Positions 17,838-26,931 of a stretch of 64,000 bases of DNA are shown piece after piece. This DNA comes from Maribacter aestuarii (GTDB lineage Bacteria; Bacteroidota; Bacteroidia; Flavobacteriales; Flavobacteriaceae), in contig NZ_CP107031.2 of NCBI RefSeq assembly GCF_027474845.2, positions 1,006,501-1,070,500 of the forward strand, written 5' to 3'. The notes under the pieces were generated by a model. It ran no database searches. It was not told the DNA's origin and saw only the letters and a list, made by a program, of their open reading frames with translations. Every line of letters starts with the position of its first letter. The stretch's first letter is position 1. The position numbers and the translations under genes were made by a program.

Positions 17838-18452
17838 ATGAAAAGATTTAGCGGCTATGTTTTCTTCTATTTTTTATGTTGCTTCGTTATCAATATCAAC
17901 CCAATGCACGCTCAAAATCCAAATGCGGCGCAAACCTATCAAAAAGGCGATAAACTTTTTACGCTAGGCCTAGAATATGTTGATAGCTTCTCTGCAGATA
18001 AAGATATCGACCTTTATTCCTTTCGATTGGGGTATGGTTCTTTGCTTTTTAAAAATGTAGTTTTTTTTGGCACCCTGAACATTTCCGGAACTAGTGGTCT
18101 GCTAAAAATTGAAAATGAGGATACTACGGAGATTCTTAATGCGGAAAGCTTCGGTTTTGGAACTTCGTTTCTATTCAGATGGTACTTTGTTCAGTTTAAA
18201 AACATCTCCCTATTTTTAGATGTAGGCGCAGGTTTGCTCTACAGTTTTCAAAGCTTTCCGCCAAAAGGGACTAAGCTAAATTTTACGACCCGTCCAGGTG
18301 GTGGACTGGCAATTAACATCAATTCAAGGACTCAACTCCTAGGTGGGATAAATCGTTTTCATCTTTCCAACGGACAAGGATATAACCATCCATTCAATCC
18401 GGCCTTTGACGGATTAGGATTTTTTGTAGGAATAATTCTTAGGATGAAATAG
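17838..18452 (+). CDS. Outer-membrane-like secreted protein, unknown function
   Basis: 204 aa from the ATG at 17838. A signal peptide is clear (KRFSGYVFFYFLCCFVININPMHA, cleaved around residue 26). The mature part alternates polar and aromatic residues and ends in ...GFFVGIILRMK, a pattern expected for strands of a small beta-barrel (porin- or OmpW-like). The gene starts 4 nt after the DUF302 stop and is presumably co-transcribed. No specific family was recognised. Confidence 0.75.
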   Translation: MKRFSGYVFFYFLCCFVININPMHAQNPNAAQTYQKGDKLFTLGLEYVDSFSADKDIDLYSFRLGYGSLLFKNVVFFGTLNISGTSGLLKIENEDTTEILNAESFGFGTSFLFRWYFVQFKNISLFLDVGAGLLYSFQSFPPKGTKLNFTTRPGGGLAININSRTQLLGGINRFHLSNGQGYNHPFNPAFDGLGFFVGIILRMK

Positions 18453-18458
18453 GCAAGG

Positions 18459-18470
18459 TGACTTAAATCA
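18459..18470 (+). promoter_or_regulatory. TGAY-N4-RTCA box before zinc-ribbon gene
   Basis: TGACTTAAATCA, the exact reverse complement of the copy at 285-296. TACCTTCT (18494-18501) follows after 23 nt. Confidence 0.68.
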
Positions 18471-18543
18471 TTTTTTCTTTTATTAACATCGGTTACCTTC
18501 TTAGTTCAAACGAGATTGACTAAAAATAATGGAACAATAGCTT

Positions 18544-18732
18544 ATGAAAACTTCAACTTATGCAAATTTTTGTGAACGTTGTGGAATGCCTATTCATAAA
18601 CTTGCCGATTTCGGTTCCAATTTAGATGGTACCGTTAATACGGAATATTGTCATGATTGTTATGTAAGAGGAGAATTTGTGGACCATGGAATAACACTGG
18701 AAGAAAGGGCTGAGCGACAACTTGGATCATAG
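18544..18732 (+). CDS. Small zinc-ribbon protein
   Basis: 62 aa with two Cys pairs: CERCGMP near residues 10-16 and CHDCY near 39-43, separated by LADFGSNLDGTVNTEY. This spacing is that of the putative zinc-ribbon domain PF12674. Such proteins are small cytosolic factors of unknown role, possibly binding nucleic acid or protein partners. It has its own TGAC-N4-ATCA promoter. A decayed second copy, still behind the same type of promoter, lies at 26932-27057. Confidence 0.85.
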   Translation: MKTSTYANFCERCGMPIHKLADFGSNLDGTVNTEYCHDCYVRGEFVDHGITLEERAERQLGS

Positions 18733-18958
18733 TTGTTATACTGTCATACATTGACTCCAAAAAGACACCCTAAATGGGCTGTTAACCCCATGACAATCGT
18801 TCAACAAAATGCAACTCTAATTATTGCTTTGCCTTATTTCTTTGCCGATACTGGTACCGACTGTTCTAGATGTTATAGCCCTTTTAAAATCAAAAAGATA
18901 TTTTGTGTTCTTTTGATACCATTTTCTGTATTTTTTTCAATGCATAAGGTTTAAGAAT
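18733..18958. other. Intergenic stretch without recognisable gene
   Basis: This 226-nt stretch and the flank up to 19198 hold no intact gene. Short open frames exist on the plus strand but show no family resemblance, no ribosome-binding context and odd composition. The adjoining 18959-19099 is a decayed DUF4386 fragment, so the whole gap is probably a gene graveyard. Confidence 0.5.
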
Positions 18959-19099
18959 GATTTGTAAAAGTCAGGTATTGCTTAATGCTGTATCTCCTGG
19001 CATTACAAAATTGGCCAAGAGAAAACCCTATACCATGATTACAATGTTAATCAATCTAATAAAAGCAATGCCTACAACTATTGCAGCTTTGCTTGATAA
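18959..19099 (-). pseudogene. Remnant of a DUF4386-family membrane gene
   Basis: On the minus strand 47 codons align with the start of the intact DUF4386 gene at 34741-35382. Matching segments are LSSKAAIVVGIAFI versus STSKAAMIVGIAFI, then GFLLANFVMPGDT versus DFLLANFVVPGDT, then LSN. Two in-frame stop codons interrupt it, after IVIMV and after ALSNT, and no start codon precedes it. The rest of the gene is missing. It shows that a paralogue once stood here and was lost. Confidence 0.8.
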
Positions 19100-19198
19100 T
19101 ATTATATGTAAATTTCTTTTGATTAAGGCGAAGACTCAAGAATATGAATTCCCTTATTTAAGGATTTTGTTATAGTCTTCTTTTAAAAATATAACGGG

Positions 19199-19648
19199 TT
19201 ATGAATATCCCTTGCCCATCTGTTTCTCCGGCATCGCGCTTTCTACAGCACTGGTAACGAATATTAAGGCCCAACCATCAGCCAGCATAGTGGTTAACTT
19301 TGAGGAAATAACGGCGTCATTAGCTGCAATATTTTGAAAACGAATTTCACCCACATTATAGAAGTTCAAAAGTTTTGTTTCTTCAAAATCCATAACGCGG
19401 ATATCCTGTCGTTTTGATTTGTTACGCGTATTATCTTCCTCCGTTTGCTCTGAAGAGAATTCTGAATAATCACGTTCTGCATTGTTTGAAATAAGTCTTG
19501 AACGCCCTAAACCAAGTGGCACAATTGACTCTACGCTAGTAATTACTTTTACTTCAAATCTTGGCTGTAATTCATCCGGTTCATTTTGTGCCAATGCACT
19601 AAACAAGGTTGCAATGGCTATTAAGCCCGATAAGATTAAGTTTTTCAA
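19199..19648 (-). CDS. Secreted protein of unknown function
   Basis: 149 aa. A signal peptide (MKNLILSGLIAIATLFSALAQ) indicates export to the periplasm. The mature protein starts with an acidic PDELQPRFEVKVITSVESIVP segment, has a charged middle, and ends in a small hydrophobic module (TTMLADGWALIFVTSAVES) that resembles the DUF4177-like fold end of some small secreted proteins. No family is claimed. It stands alone, with a TGATTTTAATCA box 58 nt upstream and a perfect TAATTTTG element. Confidence 0.78.
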   Translation of the reverse strand: MKNLILSGLIAIATLFSALAQNEPDELQPRFEVKVITSVESIVPLGLGRSRLISNNAERDYSEFSSEQTEEDNTRNKSKRQDIRVMDFEETKLLNFYNVGEIRFQNIAANDAVISSKLTTMLADGWALIFVTSAVESAMPEKQMGKGYS

Positions 19649-19706
19649 ACTATTTCAAATTTAGGTTAGAAGTATCAAAATTATGAGTGTTGGTTTTCGG
19701 TGGCAA

Positions 19707-19718
19707 TGATTTTAATCA
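19707..19718 (-). promoter_or_regulatory. TGAY-N4-RTCA box before secreted protein
   Basis: TGATTTTAATCA. A perfect TAATTTTG (minus, 19683-19676) follows after 23 nt. The plus-strand gene at 19916 is about 200 nt away and is less likely to be a target. Confidence 0.72.
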
Positions 19719-19915
19719 GTCATAAATGGAAAATTTTATGCTCATTATTATTATTACTTGATTTAAATTATTTTCGCAATGGCTTTTTTAATGTGGTCAA
19801 GTATGATATTAATCATCTCGAAAAACCACCATATACCTTAGTTTTGGTCAAAGATTTAATTCGTCAAACACGACTTATAAAGAACAATATGACCTCTTGA
19901 ATCTTAATAGGACCT

Positions 19916-20518
19916 ATGTGGACATTTAGAAATTTCAACATTGCCGACTGGTTTTCATTCTATCGTGTGGCTGCCGTACCCTTACTAGTGCTACTATTGT
20001 GGTTAGGTAAACGGGAAATGTTTACTTGGTTTTTACTTATAAGTTACAGCACCGATGCCATAGATGGATACTTGGCAAGGAGGCTCAAAGTAACAAGTGC
20101 CAGGGGTTCTCAGCTAGATTCTATTGGTGATCAGTTGACTTTTGTCATGGGCCTTGTTGGCCTCGTCGTCTTCGAGACCGCCTTCATCAAAGCGAATATA
20201 GTACTCATTCTTATTGCATTTGTGCCATATCTCGTTCAAATGATAATCGCATTCATCAAATATGGCAAGGCGACCTCTTTCCACACCTATCTGGCCAAAG
20301 CGTCTGCTGTTATTCAGGGAGTGTTCATTTTATGGCTCTTGTTTTTCGGTCCGGTATATTGGCTATTCTATTTTATGATCGTCATAGGGCTTTTGGAAAC
20401 TTTAGAGGAGATTACACTCATCTTTATGTATGATACTTGGGTGTCCGACGTAAAAGGGTTTTTTTTCGCACTAAAGGATAAAAGAAGAAGAAATGGCACC
20501 GATACCGTAAAGCAATAA
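19916..20518 (+). CDS. CDP-alcohol phosphatidyltransferase
   Basis: 200 aa, mostly hydrophobic. The diagnostic CDP-alcohol motif DG-x2-AR-x8-G-x3-D-x3-D is present as DAIDGYLARR...GSQLDSIGD near residues 43-70. Such enzymes exchange CMP for an alcohol on CDP-diacylglycerol and make phosphatidylglycerol-type or related lipids. The alcohol acceptor cannot be told from the sequence. The next gene, a membrane-anchored phosphoesterase, begins 8 nt downstream, so a lipid-metabolic operon is likely. Confidence 0.88.
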   Translation: MWTFRNFNIADWFSFYRVAAVPLLVLLLWLGKREMFTWFLLISYSTDAIDGYLARRLKVTSARGSQLDSIGDQLTFVMGLVGLVVFETAFIKANIVLILIAFVPYLVQMIIAFIKYGKATSFHTYLAKASAVIQGVFILWLLFFGPVYWLFYFMIVIGLLETLEEITLIFMYDTWVSDVKGFFFALKDKRRRNGTDTVKQ

Positions 20519-20526
20519 ACAAACCC

Positions 20527-21744
20527 ATGCGATCCTATTCCTTTTTCGCAATTTTTCTGTTATGTCTGGCATTATTGTTAATAGACATCTTGGCCTTTTA
20601 TTGGTTGTTATCCATAACCCAGCCCCTAACATCTACCTTACTTAAAACCAGTATTTATGCTGCTTTCTGGATTTTCACCATTGGCTTGATTACATCCATT
20701 TTAATTCTAAAAGTTAGAATGGAGCTGGTGGCCCCAGAACGTCAACAGCTTCTAATATCAAGACTTTACGGCCTTACCGTATCATCCTTTATTCCCAAAC
20801 TGATTTTTGTTGTGGTCATCAGTATCCTCTACTTTACCAATTTTGCGTTTTCAGAGAAGGAGTCCGTAATCGTAATACCCCTCATCGGAGTTTTCTCAGG
20901 TTTTCTCCCCTTTTTTGTTATTCTCTATGCGGTATTTAGTGCAGTATACCGGTTTAAGGTGTACCATATCAAATTGAAATGTGATGTTTTACCAGAAAAT
21001 TTCAAAGGCCTGCGCATTGTACATATATCCGACCTTCATTTGGGCAGTTTTAATTTCAAGTATCATATTCTAGAGCGTGCCATCAAAAAAATAAATCATT
21101 TAAAGCCGGATTTTATATTTTTTACGGGAGATTTGGTAAACAATTTTGCGTGGGAGCTAAGAGGTTGGGATTCCGTTTTAAGCCAGTTATCCGCCAAGCA
21201 GGGAAAATATGCCGTTTTGGGAAACCATGATTATGGAGACTACAGCCAATGGCCCACTAAAGATGAAAAAAGAATCAACTTCGAAAATATTCAGGATTTT
21301 TATCAAAAAATTGATTTTAAACTATTGATGAACGAAGCAGAGCGGTTTCAATATACAAACGAACACATGGCTATCATAGGCGTAGAAAACTGGGGGAATC
21401 CACCTTTTAAGCAATATGGGGATTTACAGAAGGCTTTAGAAAACGTCCATGATATTTCCTTCAAAATTTTGCTTTCGCACGACCCTTCACATTGGCGCGA
21501 AGAAGTAGTACACCATACCAACATAGCATTGACCCTTTCCGGCCATACCCATGGCATGCAGGCGGGTATTAACTTTAAAACCAAAAAGTGGAGCCCTATA
21601 AAGTATAAATACGAACATTGGGCAGGTCTATATAAGGAAGCCAACCAATATCTGTATGTAACCCGGGGGTTGGGTTGGATGGGCTTTCCAGGTAGATTGG
21701 GCATGCGACCAGAGATTACCTTTATAGAGCTTTCAAAAAAATAG
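20527..21744 (+). CDS. Membrane-anchored metallophosphoesterase
   Basis: 405 aa. Four membrane helices occupy residues 1-145, then a calcineurin-like phosphoesterase domain. Metal-binding motifs are all visible: HISDLHLGS, TGDLVNN, GNHDYG, LSHDP and SGHTHGMQ. The layout is that of the YkuE-like family, whose members act on lipid or nucleotide phosphates at the membrane surface. Its position behind a CDP-alcohol phosphatidyltransferase favours a phospholipid intermediate as substrate. Confidence 0.9.
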   Translation: MRSYSFFAIFLLCLALLLIDILAFYWLLSITQPLTSTLLKTSIYAAFWIFTIGLITSILILKVRMELVAPERQQLLISRLYGLTVSSFIPKLIFVVVISILYFTNFAFSEKESVIVIPLIGVFSGFLPFFVILYAVFSAVYRFKVYHIKLKCDVLPENFKGLRIVHISDLHLGSFNFKYHILERAIKKINHLKPDFIFFTGDLVNNFAWELRGWDSVLSQLSAKQGKYAVLGNHDYGDYSQWPTKDEKRINFENIQDFYQKIDFKLLMNEAERFQYTNEHMAIIGVENWGNPPFKQYGDLQKALENVHDISFKILLSHDPSHWREEVVHHTNIALTLSGHTHGMQAGINFKTKKWSPIKYKYEHWAGLYKEANQYLYVTRGLGWMGFPGRLGMRPEITFIELSKK

Positions 21745-21822
21745 ATTTGACAATATTTTTGTTCGACAAAACACTTACGGAAGAAATCATGGAATAAATA
21801 ACAAAATAAAGAAGGTATGTTT

Positions 21823-22724
21823 ATGAGAAAGACTCTTTTTAATCCAGTCGGAAACTTGTTTTTATTGTGTGTAATTACTTTGGGCTGTACTTCAACAAAA
21901 AATATCGAGGAGCAAACAAGAAATCTCAATACTACTCAAAAATCAGAAATGTCCAGCACTAGTGAGGGCACCACAGAAGAATACGGTTTGCATGCTCATT
22001 ACCAGATTTTGAGAGAGTCCGATGTCAATATGTCCCAAAAATCAGTTTCGGGCGATTCATTGCTACAAAAGGTTAGAACGAACGGAGAAAACAAAATTGC
22101 ATCAAAAGATAATTCTCGCAAAGAACTTGGAATACTTGATTTTTCAGCGATAAAAAGCGCTGTCTCGGATAAAATTGTAGAAAATTATCGCAATAGTCAA
22201 AAAAAACACCTGGTGGCCATTGTCTTACCGTAAGCAAAACACGTTTTGAAAAAGCTTATAAACAAGTTCATGGCCATTCGCTGTATCAAGATTTACCGGA
22301 TAGCATAGCCACAAAATCCTTCACTCCCAAACAGGTGTTCAATATGCTTTACGCATCTGCTTCGGCGCCACAACAAGGATGGCGAAGCCTTCCAGAAAAA
22401 TATAGGGGTAAGGGCAATGCTGGTGCTATTGCTTATGCAGGAATGGGTACGTTAGTTGATTCATCAGGAATTTGGAGTGGTCAATTAAGACCTGGAGCAC
22501 TCATGCAAGTTTGGCGGTTAAAAGAAGACTATGAATTGGTAGTGCAAGGCGTAGATGTTAAAAAACTTGATCCTTATGGACATTCGTTCATTTTCATGGA
22601 TTATGTATATGACAAGGATAATGTCATTGTCGGCATAAAAATTGCCGACCAAGGATTTCAGAGTTATCGTCCATTAGTACCTAGCGACTATGAAGTCTGG
22701 TGGGCCGTTAATCTTAGTATCTAA
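21823..22724 (+). pseudogene. Lipoprotein with cysteine-hydrolase-like domain, split by a frameshift
   Basis: Two frames belong to one gene. The first (21823-22233) starts with a lipoprotein signal ending LGC and continues through a Ser/Thr-rich linker. The second resumes at about 22206 and ends at 22724. Joining them needs one more base in the A8 run at 22199-22206 and yields about 300 aa. The join exposes GGHCLTVSKTRF and later DPYGHSFIFMDYVYD, a Cys-then-His pattern like NlpC/P60 or CHAP hydrolases that cut peptidoglycan. The run forms A AAA AAA in frame, so -1 slippage could also express it. Sequencing error is equally possible. Confidence 0.65.
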
Positions 22725-22836
22725 TGTAGGTACTAGCTAGGAAATACATGAAAAATTAACGTTCCTTTTGAAATTCGTTTAAGAATAAACCGTTAGATTT
22801 ATGGAGGTTCATCTTAACTATTTATAAAAAATAAAC

Positions 22837-23610
22837 ATGTTATTTTTTTCCTTTTTACTACTGTTAGGTTTCGATGTCAACATGCCACCTATAATAGAAT
22901 CAGCTATTGAGCATAGCATCGATGATACAAGACCTGTACCAAATTTTGACACAATAGTATTCAACGACACATTGAAATCGAATGTAGAAACGAATCTGGA
23001 TACCCTATCCTACAAGGATACCAAAGCAGGAATTGACCAATTGCGAAAACGCTTGGGAGAAGCGCGGCGCTTAGGGAAAATTTCTCTTGACAGCATTAAA
23101 TCAGAGTTCACGACTCAATTAGTAGATAGGATCATTCCCCATTGGTATGGCACTCCTTGGAGTTTTGGGGGACATACTGCTGTGCCAAACCAAGGCGAGA
23201 TTGCATGTGGTTATTTCATCTCCACCACGCTACGGGATATGGGCATACAACTTAACCGTTTTAAATTAGCGCAAAAATCCCCAATAGACGAGGCTAAAGT
23301 TATAAGTTGCGGCTCAGAAATTTATAGTGTTGCACAGGATAGTCCTGAAAAAGCGTTTGCGGAAATTGATCGCATAACCCAGGAAGGAATCCACTTTATT
23401 GGCTTTGACGTGGGACATGTGGGCTATCTTCTAAAAAGCGAAGGCGAATTGTTTCTGATACATTCCAATTACCTTTCCCCAGGATCAGTTTGCATAGAAC
23501 CTCTCAAGGAATCAAGGGTTTTTAAAAGCTTTTCCAAATTCCACCTTGTGGATATTTCCAATAACGATACTCTCATTCAACTTTGGCTGGATAATGGAAT
23601 TGTCTTGTAA
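22837..23610 (+). CDS. Secreted NlpC/P60-like cysteine hydrolase
   Basis: 257 aa. A short N-terminal hydrophobic segment (MLFFSFLLLLGF) may be a signal sequence or anchor. The catalytic Cys is likely in GEIACGYFISTTL (about residue 130) and the His in GHVGYLLKSEGELFLIHSN (about 190-205). This order matches NlpC/P60-type papain-fold enzymes, which usually hydrolyse peptidoglycan stem peptides. It follows the frameshifted hydrolase-like gene by 112 nt, and the two may have related jobs. The exact family is uncertain. Confidence 0.72.
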   Translation: MLFFSFLLLLGFDVNMPPIIESAIEHSIDDTRPVPNFDTIVFNDTLKSNVETNLDTLSYKDTKAGIDQLRKRLGEARRLGKISLDSIKSEFTTQLVDRIIPHWYGTPWSFGGHTAVPNQGEIACGYFISTTLRDMGIQLNRFKLAQKSPIDEAKVISCGSEIYSVAQDSPEKAFAEIDRITQEGIHFIGFDVGHVGYLLKSEGELFLIHSNYLSPGSVCIEPLKESRVFKSFSKFHLVDISNNDTLIQLWLDNGIVL

Positions 23611-23657
23611 TAGGTATAAGGCTAGTATTCGGTTTCTATTCTTTGAGAATACCTATT
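23609..23657 (+). terminator. Inverted repeat after hydrolase gene, possible terminator
   Basis: AATAGGTAT (23609-23617) pairs perfectly with ATACCTATT (23649-23657) across a 31-nt loop that itself contains GTATTC/GAATAC. It overlaps the stop codon. No T-tract of note follows, so factor-independent termination is weakly supported. Confidence 0.3.
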
Positions 23658-24049
23658 AATTGTTGACTTTGGCCAATTCCCAAATTATTAAGATGATAGG
23701 GCGGGTTGTTTGTATAAAAACTTCTGTTTCTGATTATGTATTCCTTTGTATCAAAACCAATACTGTTATCCTCTTTTACTATCCGTTCAAGAGAGATTTC
23801 CTTTCCTCATCCATTAATAGTTGCTGCAATCAATTCTATACCTTAGTTTGGAAGTAATGTAAATGATATTTCATTAAGCATGATTTTTTAACCCTAAATG
23901 CAATGGAAAATCATCTATAAATAAGTCCCGTTTTAAACAGGATAATCCCCATTAAACAACAAACAATATTTTTAGAGATACAATTTAAAGTGGGCCCGTA
24001 AAAAGTTAGCTTTATCGGACTTTTTTAAAAAACAAGATTTCGGTGACCT
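23658..24049. other. Intergenic gap between convergent genes, nothing recognised
   Basis: About 390 nt between the convergent hydrolase and symporter genes. It is AT-rich, carries one 65-codon open frame without family resemblance, and shows no RNA gene, box or remnant that I could recognise. Confidence 0.5.
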
Positions 24050-25402
24050 TTACGAACTATTTTTCAATGCAGTTTGGTTATTGTCCGCTAATATATCAGC
24101 ATTCGATTTGGCTTCAATAAGTTTTTCAAATACTAAGCATGCCGTCAAATCTCCCGTTACATTCACTGCGGTTCTAAACATACCCAGAATCCGGTCTATT
24201 CCAATAATAATGAGTAGACCATCAACCGGAATTCCTGCACTTTGCAATACTGAAGCAAGTATAATAACTCCACCTCCAGGAATTGCCGGTGTTCCTATAG
24301 AGGCGGCCACAACGGTAAAAGTAATTAACAGAAGGCTCATTATTGTCAATTCAATGCCATAGGCCTGAGCCAGAAATAAAGTTGTTACGCATTGGAACAA
24401 TGCCGTTCCATCCATGTTAATGGTGGCGCCGACCGGGATGACGAAATCACTGATATTAGAGGAAACCCCCAATTTTTCATCTGCTGTTTTCATGGAAAGA
24501 GGCATAACGGCTGCTGAACTGGCAGTGGAGAATGCCAATAGTAGTGGTTCCCTTATCGCCTTCAAGAACTTGAGGGGGTTTTTCCTGGTAACGACCAAGG
24601 CAACCAACAAATAGAATACCAATAATATCATCAGACCCAGCACAACTACGATAATATAATATCCCAAACCAAGGAATATTTGAACACTTGTCCTGGATAG
24701 TAAGGCTGCCATCAAGCCAAATACAGCATAGGGCACCAGCAGCATGGCCCACGATACTATAATCATACAGATTTTCTGAATGGCCTCCGAGAAACGAATG
24801 ATAGGGCTTGCTGTTTCCTGACGGAGTTGGGTAATGGCTACACCAATAATAATCGTAAAAATTACAACGCCCAACATTTCACCAGTCAAGATGGACTCTA
24901 GGGGATTACTTGGGATAAGGTTTGATATCGCATTTGGGATATCCTCAATAAGGTTGGTTTTATCAGCGGGTGTTATTTGACTTTCGCCACTATTTGGAAA
25001 TCCACCTAGCTTAAAAATATACTGGCCAGGTTTAAAAATAAATGTTACGACCAGGCCTATCATGATGGCAATAGCAGTAGTTAAAATGAAATATAGCGAT
25101 AGTCGAAGACCAAAGGTTTTAAGATTATCTGAACTGTTACTCACAATTCCTGTAATAATTGATGTAAATATCAATGGAATCATGATCATTTGAACCAAAC
25201 GCATAAAAATTTGACCTGGCAGGTCGAGCCAATCGGCAAGGCGCAAACTAACAGTCTCTGAAAGCAACCCTACAGATGGATTGAGTAGCACTCCGATTCC
25301 CGCTCCTACAACTAGGCCAATAATTACCTTGAGCCATAAGCGGCCTTTTATAAGATGATCTAAATGAACCGACAAATTATTGAGCGGTCTGAAATCAATC
25401 AT
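24050..25402 (-). CDS. Dicarboxylate/amino acid:cation symporter (DAACS family)
   Basis: 450 aa with eight membrane helices and two re-entrant hairpins. The hairpin serine motif appears as AFSTASSAAVMP, followed by the NMDGT motif (INMDGTALFQ) that binds Na+ and substrate in GltPh-type transporters; the second hairpin has IGTPAIPGGG. It imports glutamate, aspartate or C4-dicarboxylates with Na+ or H+. It lies 16 nt after the VIT1/CCC1 gene and is probably in the same transcript. Substrate choice among family members is not determined. Confidence 0.92.
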   Translation of the reverse strand: MIDFRPLNNLSVHLDHLIKGRLWLKVIIGLVVGAGIGVLLNPSVGLLSETVSLRLADWLDLPGQIFMRLVQMIMIPLIFTSIITGIVSNSSDNLKTFGLRLSLYFILTTAIAIMIGLVVTFIFKPGQYIFKLGGFPNSGESQITPADKTNLIEDIPNAISNLIPSNPLESILTGEMLGVVIFTIIIGVAITQLRQETASPIIRFSEAIQKICMIIVSWAMLLVPYAVFGLMAALLSRTSVQIFLGLGYYIIVVVLGLMILLVFYLLVALVVTRKNPLKFLKAIREPLLLAFSTASSAAVMPLSMKTADEKLGVSSNISDFVIPVGATINMDGTALFQCVTTLFLAQAYGIELTIMSLLLITFTVVAASIGTPAIPGGGVIILASVLQSAGIPVDGLLIIIGIDRILGMFRTAVNVTGDLTACLVFEKLIEAKSNADILADNNQTALKNSS

Positions 25403-25418
25403 GGTATTATTTGGTTAT

Positions 25419-26144
25419 TTATACGACATTCACATTAAACAGATAGCCAACCAATGCCGTTAACCCCATAGCCACAGTTCCCCAAAACGTAATCCGAGCG
25501 ACTGCTTTACCTACACTGGAACCTCCAGTTTTAGCGGCAAGTGCCCCTAATAAAATCAAAAAGAAAAGGGCAAAACCATAAAGCGTATACTCTATGCTTT
25601 CTAATGACAAAAAAAGTACAACTAGTAATGGTAATAGTCCACCAACGGTAAATGCCGCACCTGAAGCAAAAGCAGCCTGTATGGGGTTAGCCTGACTTAT
25701 TTCGTTGATACCCAATTCGTCTCGAATATGTGCCCCAAGGGCATCGTGCTCTGTTAGTTCTTTTGCAACGTTTTGGGCAGTTTTCTTTTTTAGGCCTCTT
25801 TTTTCATAAATCTGCGCTAGTATTTGCAACTCAACTTCCGGCGTTTCTTCCAATTCCTGTTTTTCGCGTTCAATATCTGCCTTTTCAACATCTGTTTGAG
25901 AACTGACCGAAACATATTCCCCAGCGGCCATCGATAATGCACCGGCAACCAGCCCCGCTAAGGTTGCCAATAAAATAGTCTCCCTACTATCACTTGCTGC
26001 GGCGACCCCGATTGCTATACTTGCAGTTGATAAGATACCATCATTTGCGCCTAAAACTGCTGCTCTTAGCCAATTACTACGATGGATGTAGTGACTGTCT
26101 AAATAATTGTCGATGGTCTTTGTATTTTCCACTTCCTTTCCCAT
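25419..26144 (-). CDS. VIT1/CCC1-family Fe2+/Mn2+ transporter
   Basis: 241 aa. The family signature is plain: an N-terminal helix ANDGILSTASIAIGVAAAS, then MAAGEYVSVSSQTDVEKADIEREK, a charged cytosolic metal-binding segment (EREKQELEETPEVE...) and three C-terminal helices. Homologues move Fe2+ or Mn2+ out of the cytosol in exchange for protons. It leads a two-gene unit with the DAACS symporter. No TGAY-N4-RTCA box was found in front. Confidence 0.9.
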   Translation of the reverse strand: MGKEVENTKTIDNYLDSHYIHRSNWLRAAVLGANDGILSTASIAIGVAAASDSRETILLATLAGLVAGALSMAAGEYVSVSSQTDVEKADIEREKQELEETPEVELQILAQIYEKRGLKKKTAQNVAKELTEHDALGAHIRDELGINEISQANPIQAAFASGAAFTVGGLLPLLVVLFLSLESIEYTLYGFALFFLILLGALAAKTGGSSVGKAVARITFWGTVAMGLTALVGYLFNVNVV

Positions 26145-26300
26145 TTTTTTAATTTATGAACTGATCAGAACTATCTTATTACTGAACCAAAAGCCATTTT
26201 ACTCATTAATCGAAATTTAAATATCCCGACACTTGCGTCCAAATCTAAGTTGAATTTTCATTTTAATGCCTCCCGGGCTTGCCCCAAGGGGCATTACCGA

Positions 26301-26756
26301 TTAAACTCCATATTTAATAATAATCGCCATTTGCCCTGCATGATGGTTGGTGTGCGATACGATTCTTCCAAATGCCTGGGCCTTGGTTTTAGTACCGAAT
26401 TCCTTTGTTGTGATAGTTGTTTCCCAATCCGTGTCTGTTTGTTCCTTTACAATGGATTTTAGGGTTTGGGCTGCACGGTTTACATATTCCCTTAACTCGT
26501 CCAAGTTTGTCCATTCGCCTGTATCTTTCTGGGCAATCACAGTTTTCGCAGTAACCCTAACTTCCTTGGCACCAAAGACGTTTTTTGCAAAGAGCAATTC
26601 GACGTCCCCAATATGTCGAATTAGAAATCCGACACTATTCACTGATGGCGGGAGTTTCCTTTTCAGGTCATCTTGGGAAAGTTTTACAAGTTGATTTGAA
26701 AACCGTGTTCGGGCTTCCTGCCACAATTCTAAAAATAGTTCTGTTTTGGTTTTCAT
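26301..26756 (-). CDS. DinB/DUF1572-family protein
   Basis: 151 aa from ATG 26756 (MKTKTELFLELWQEART). A four-helix DinB-like bundle is predicted, with metal ligand candidates in FLIRHIGDVELLF (His) and the C-terminal SHTNHHAGQMAII (three His), the usual trio of the YfiT/DinB superfamily. Members are metal-dependent transferases that use small thiols, or stress-induced proteins of unknown function. It is transcribed away from the box at 26817-26828, but the -7 element there is a poor match (TACTTGCA at 24 nt). Confidence 0.82.
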   Translation of the reverse strand: MKTKTELFLELWQEARTRFSNQLVKLSQDDLKRKLPPSVNSVGFLIRHIGDVELLFAKNVFGAKEVRVTAKTVIAQKDTGEWTNLDELREYVNRAAQTLKSIVKEQTDTDWETTITTKEFGTKTKAQAFGRIVSHTNHHAGQMAIIIKYGV

Positions 26757-26816
26757 TGGCCCACATGTCATCGTTTAATAAACCTGCAAGTAATCAATAA
26801 TGTATTTGTCAAGTTA

Positions 26817-26828
26817 TGATTTAGGTCA
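26817..26828. promoter_or_regulatory. TGAY-N4-RTCA box between DinB gene and zinc-ribbon remnant
   Basis: TGATTTAGGTCA. To the right TATATTTA (26852-26859) follows at exactly 23 nt and points at the decayed zinc-ribbon copy. To the left a weak TACTTGCA (minus) lies at 24 nt for the DinB gene. Confidence 0.65.
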
Positions 26829-26931
26829 TATAGAATAATCGCAAAGAATTCTATATTTAGCCTTCATATTTTTCGGATTTCCACTAAAATCTTAAGCGAA
26901 ATCTAGTGGCAGGAAATAATATTAAAAACAA

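Noticed and set aside
18733..18954. A 73-codon open frame after the zinc-ribbon gene
   Set aside because: No family resemblance, no plausible start context, and the neighbouring sequence is a decayed gene on the other strand.
18957..19175. A 72-codon plus-strand open frame
   Set aside because: It is the antisense of the DUF4386 remnant, which explains its hydrophobic look.
23660..23857. A 65-codon open frame between hydrolase and symporter genes
   Set aside because: No recognisable domain or promoter; composition fits noncoding AT-rich DNA.
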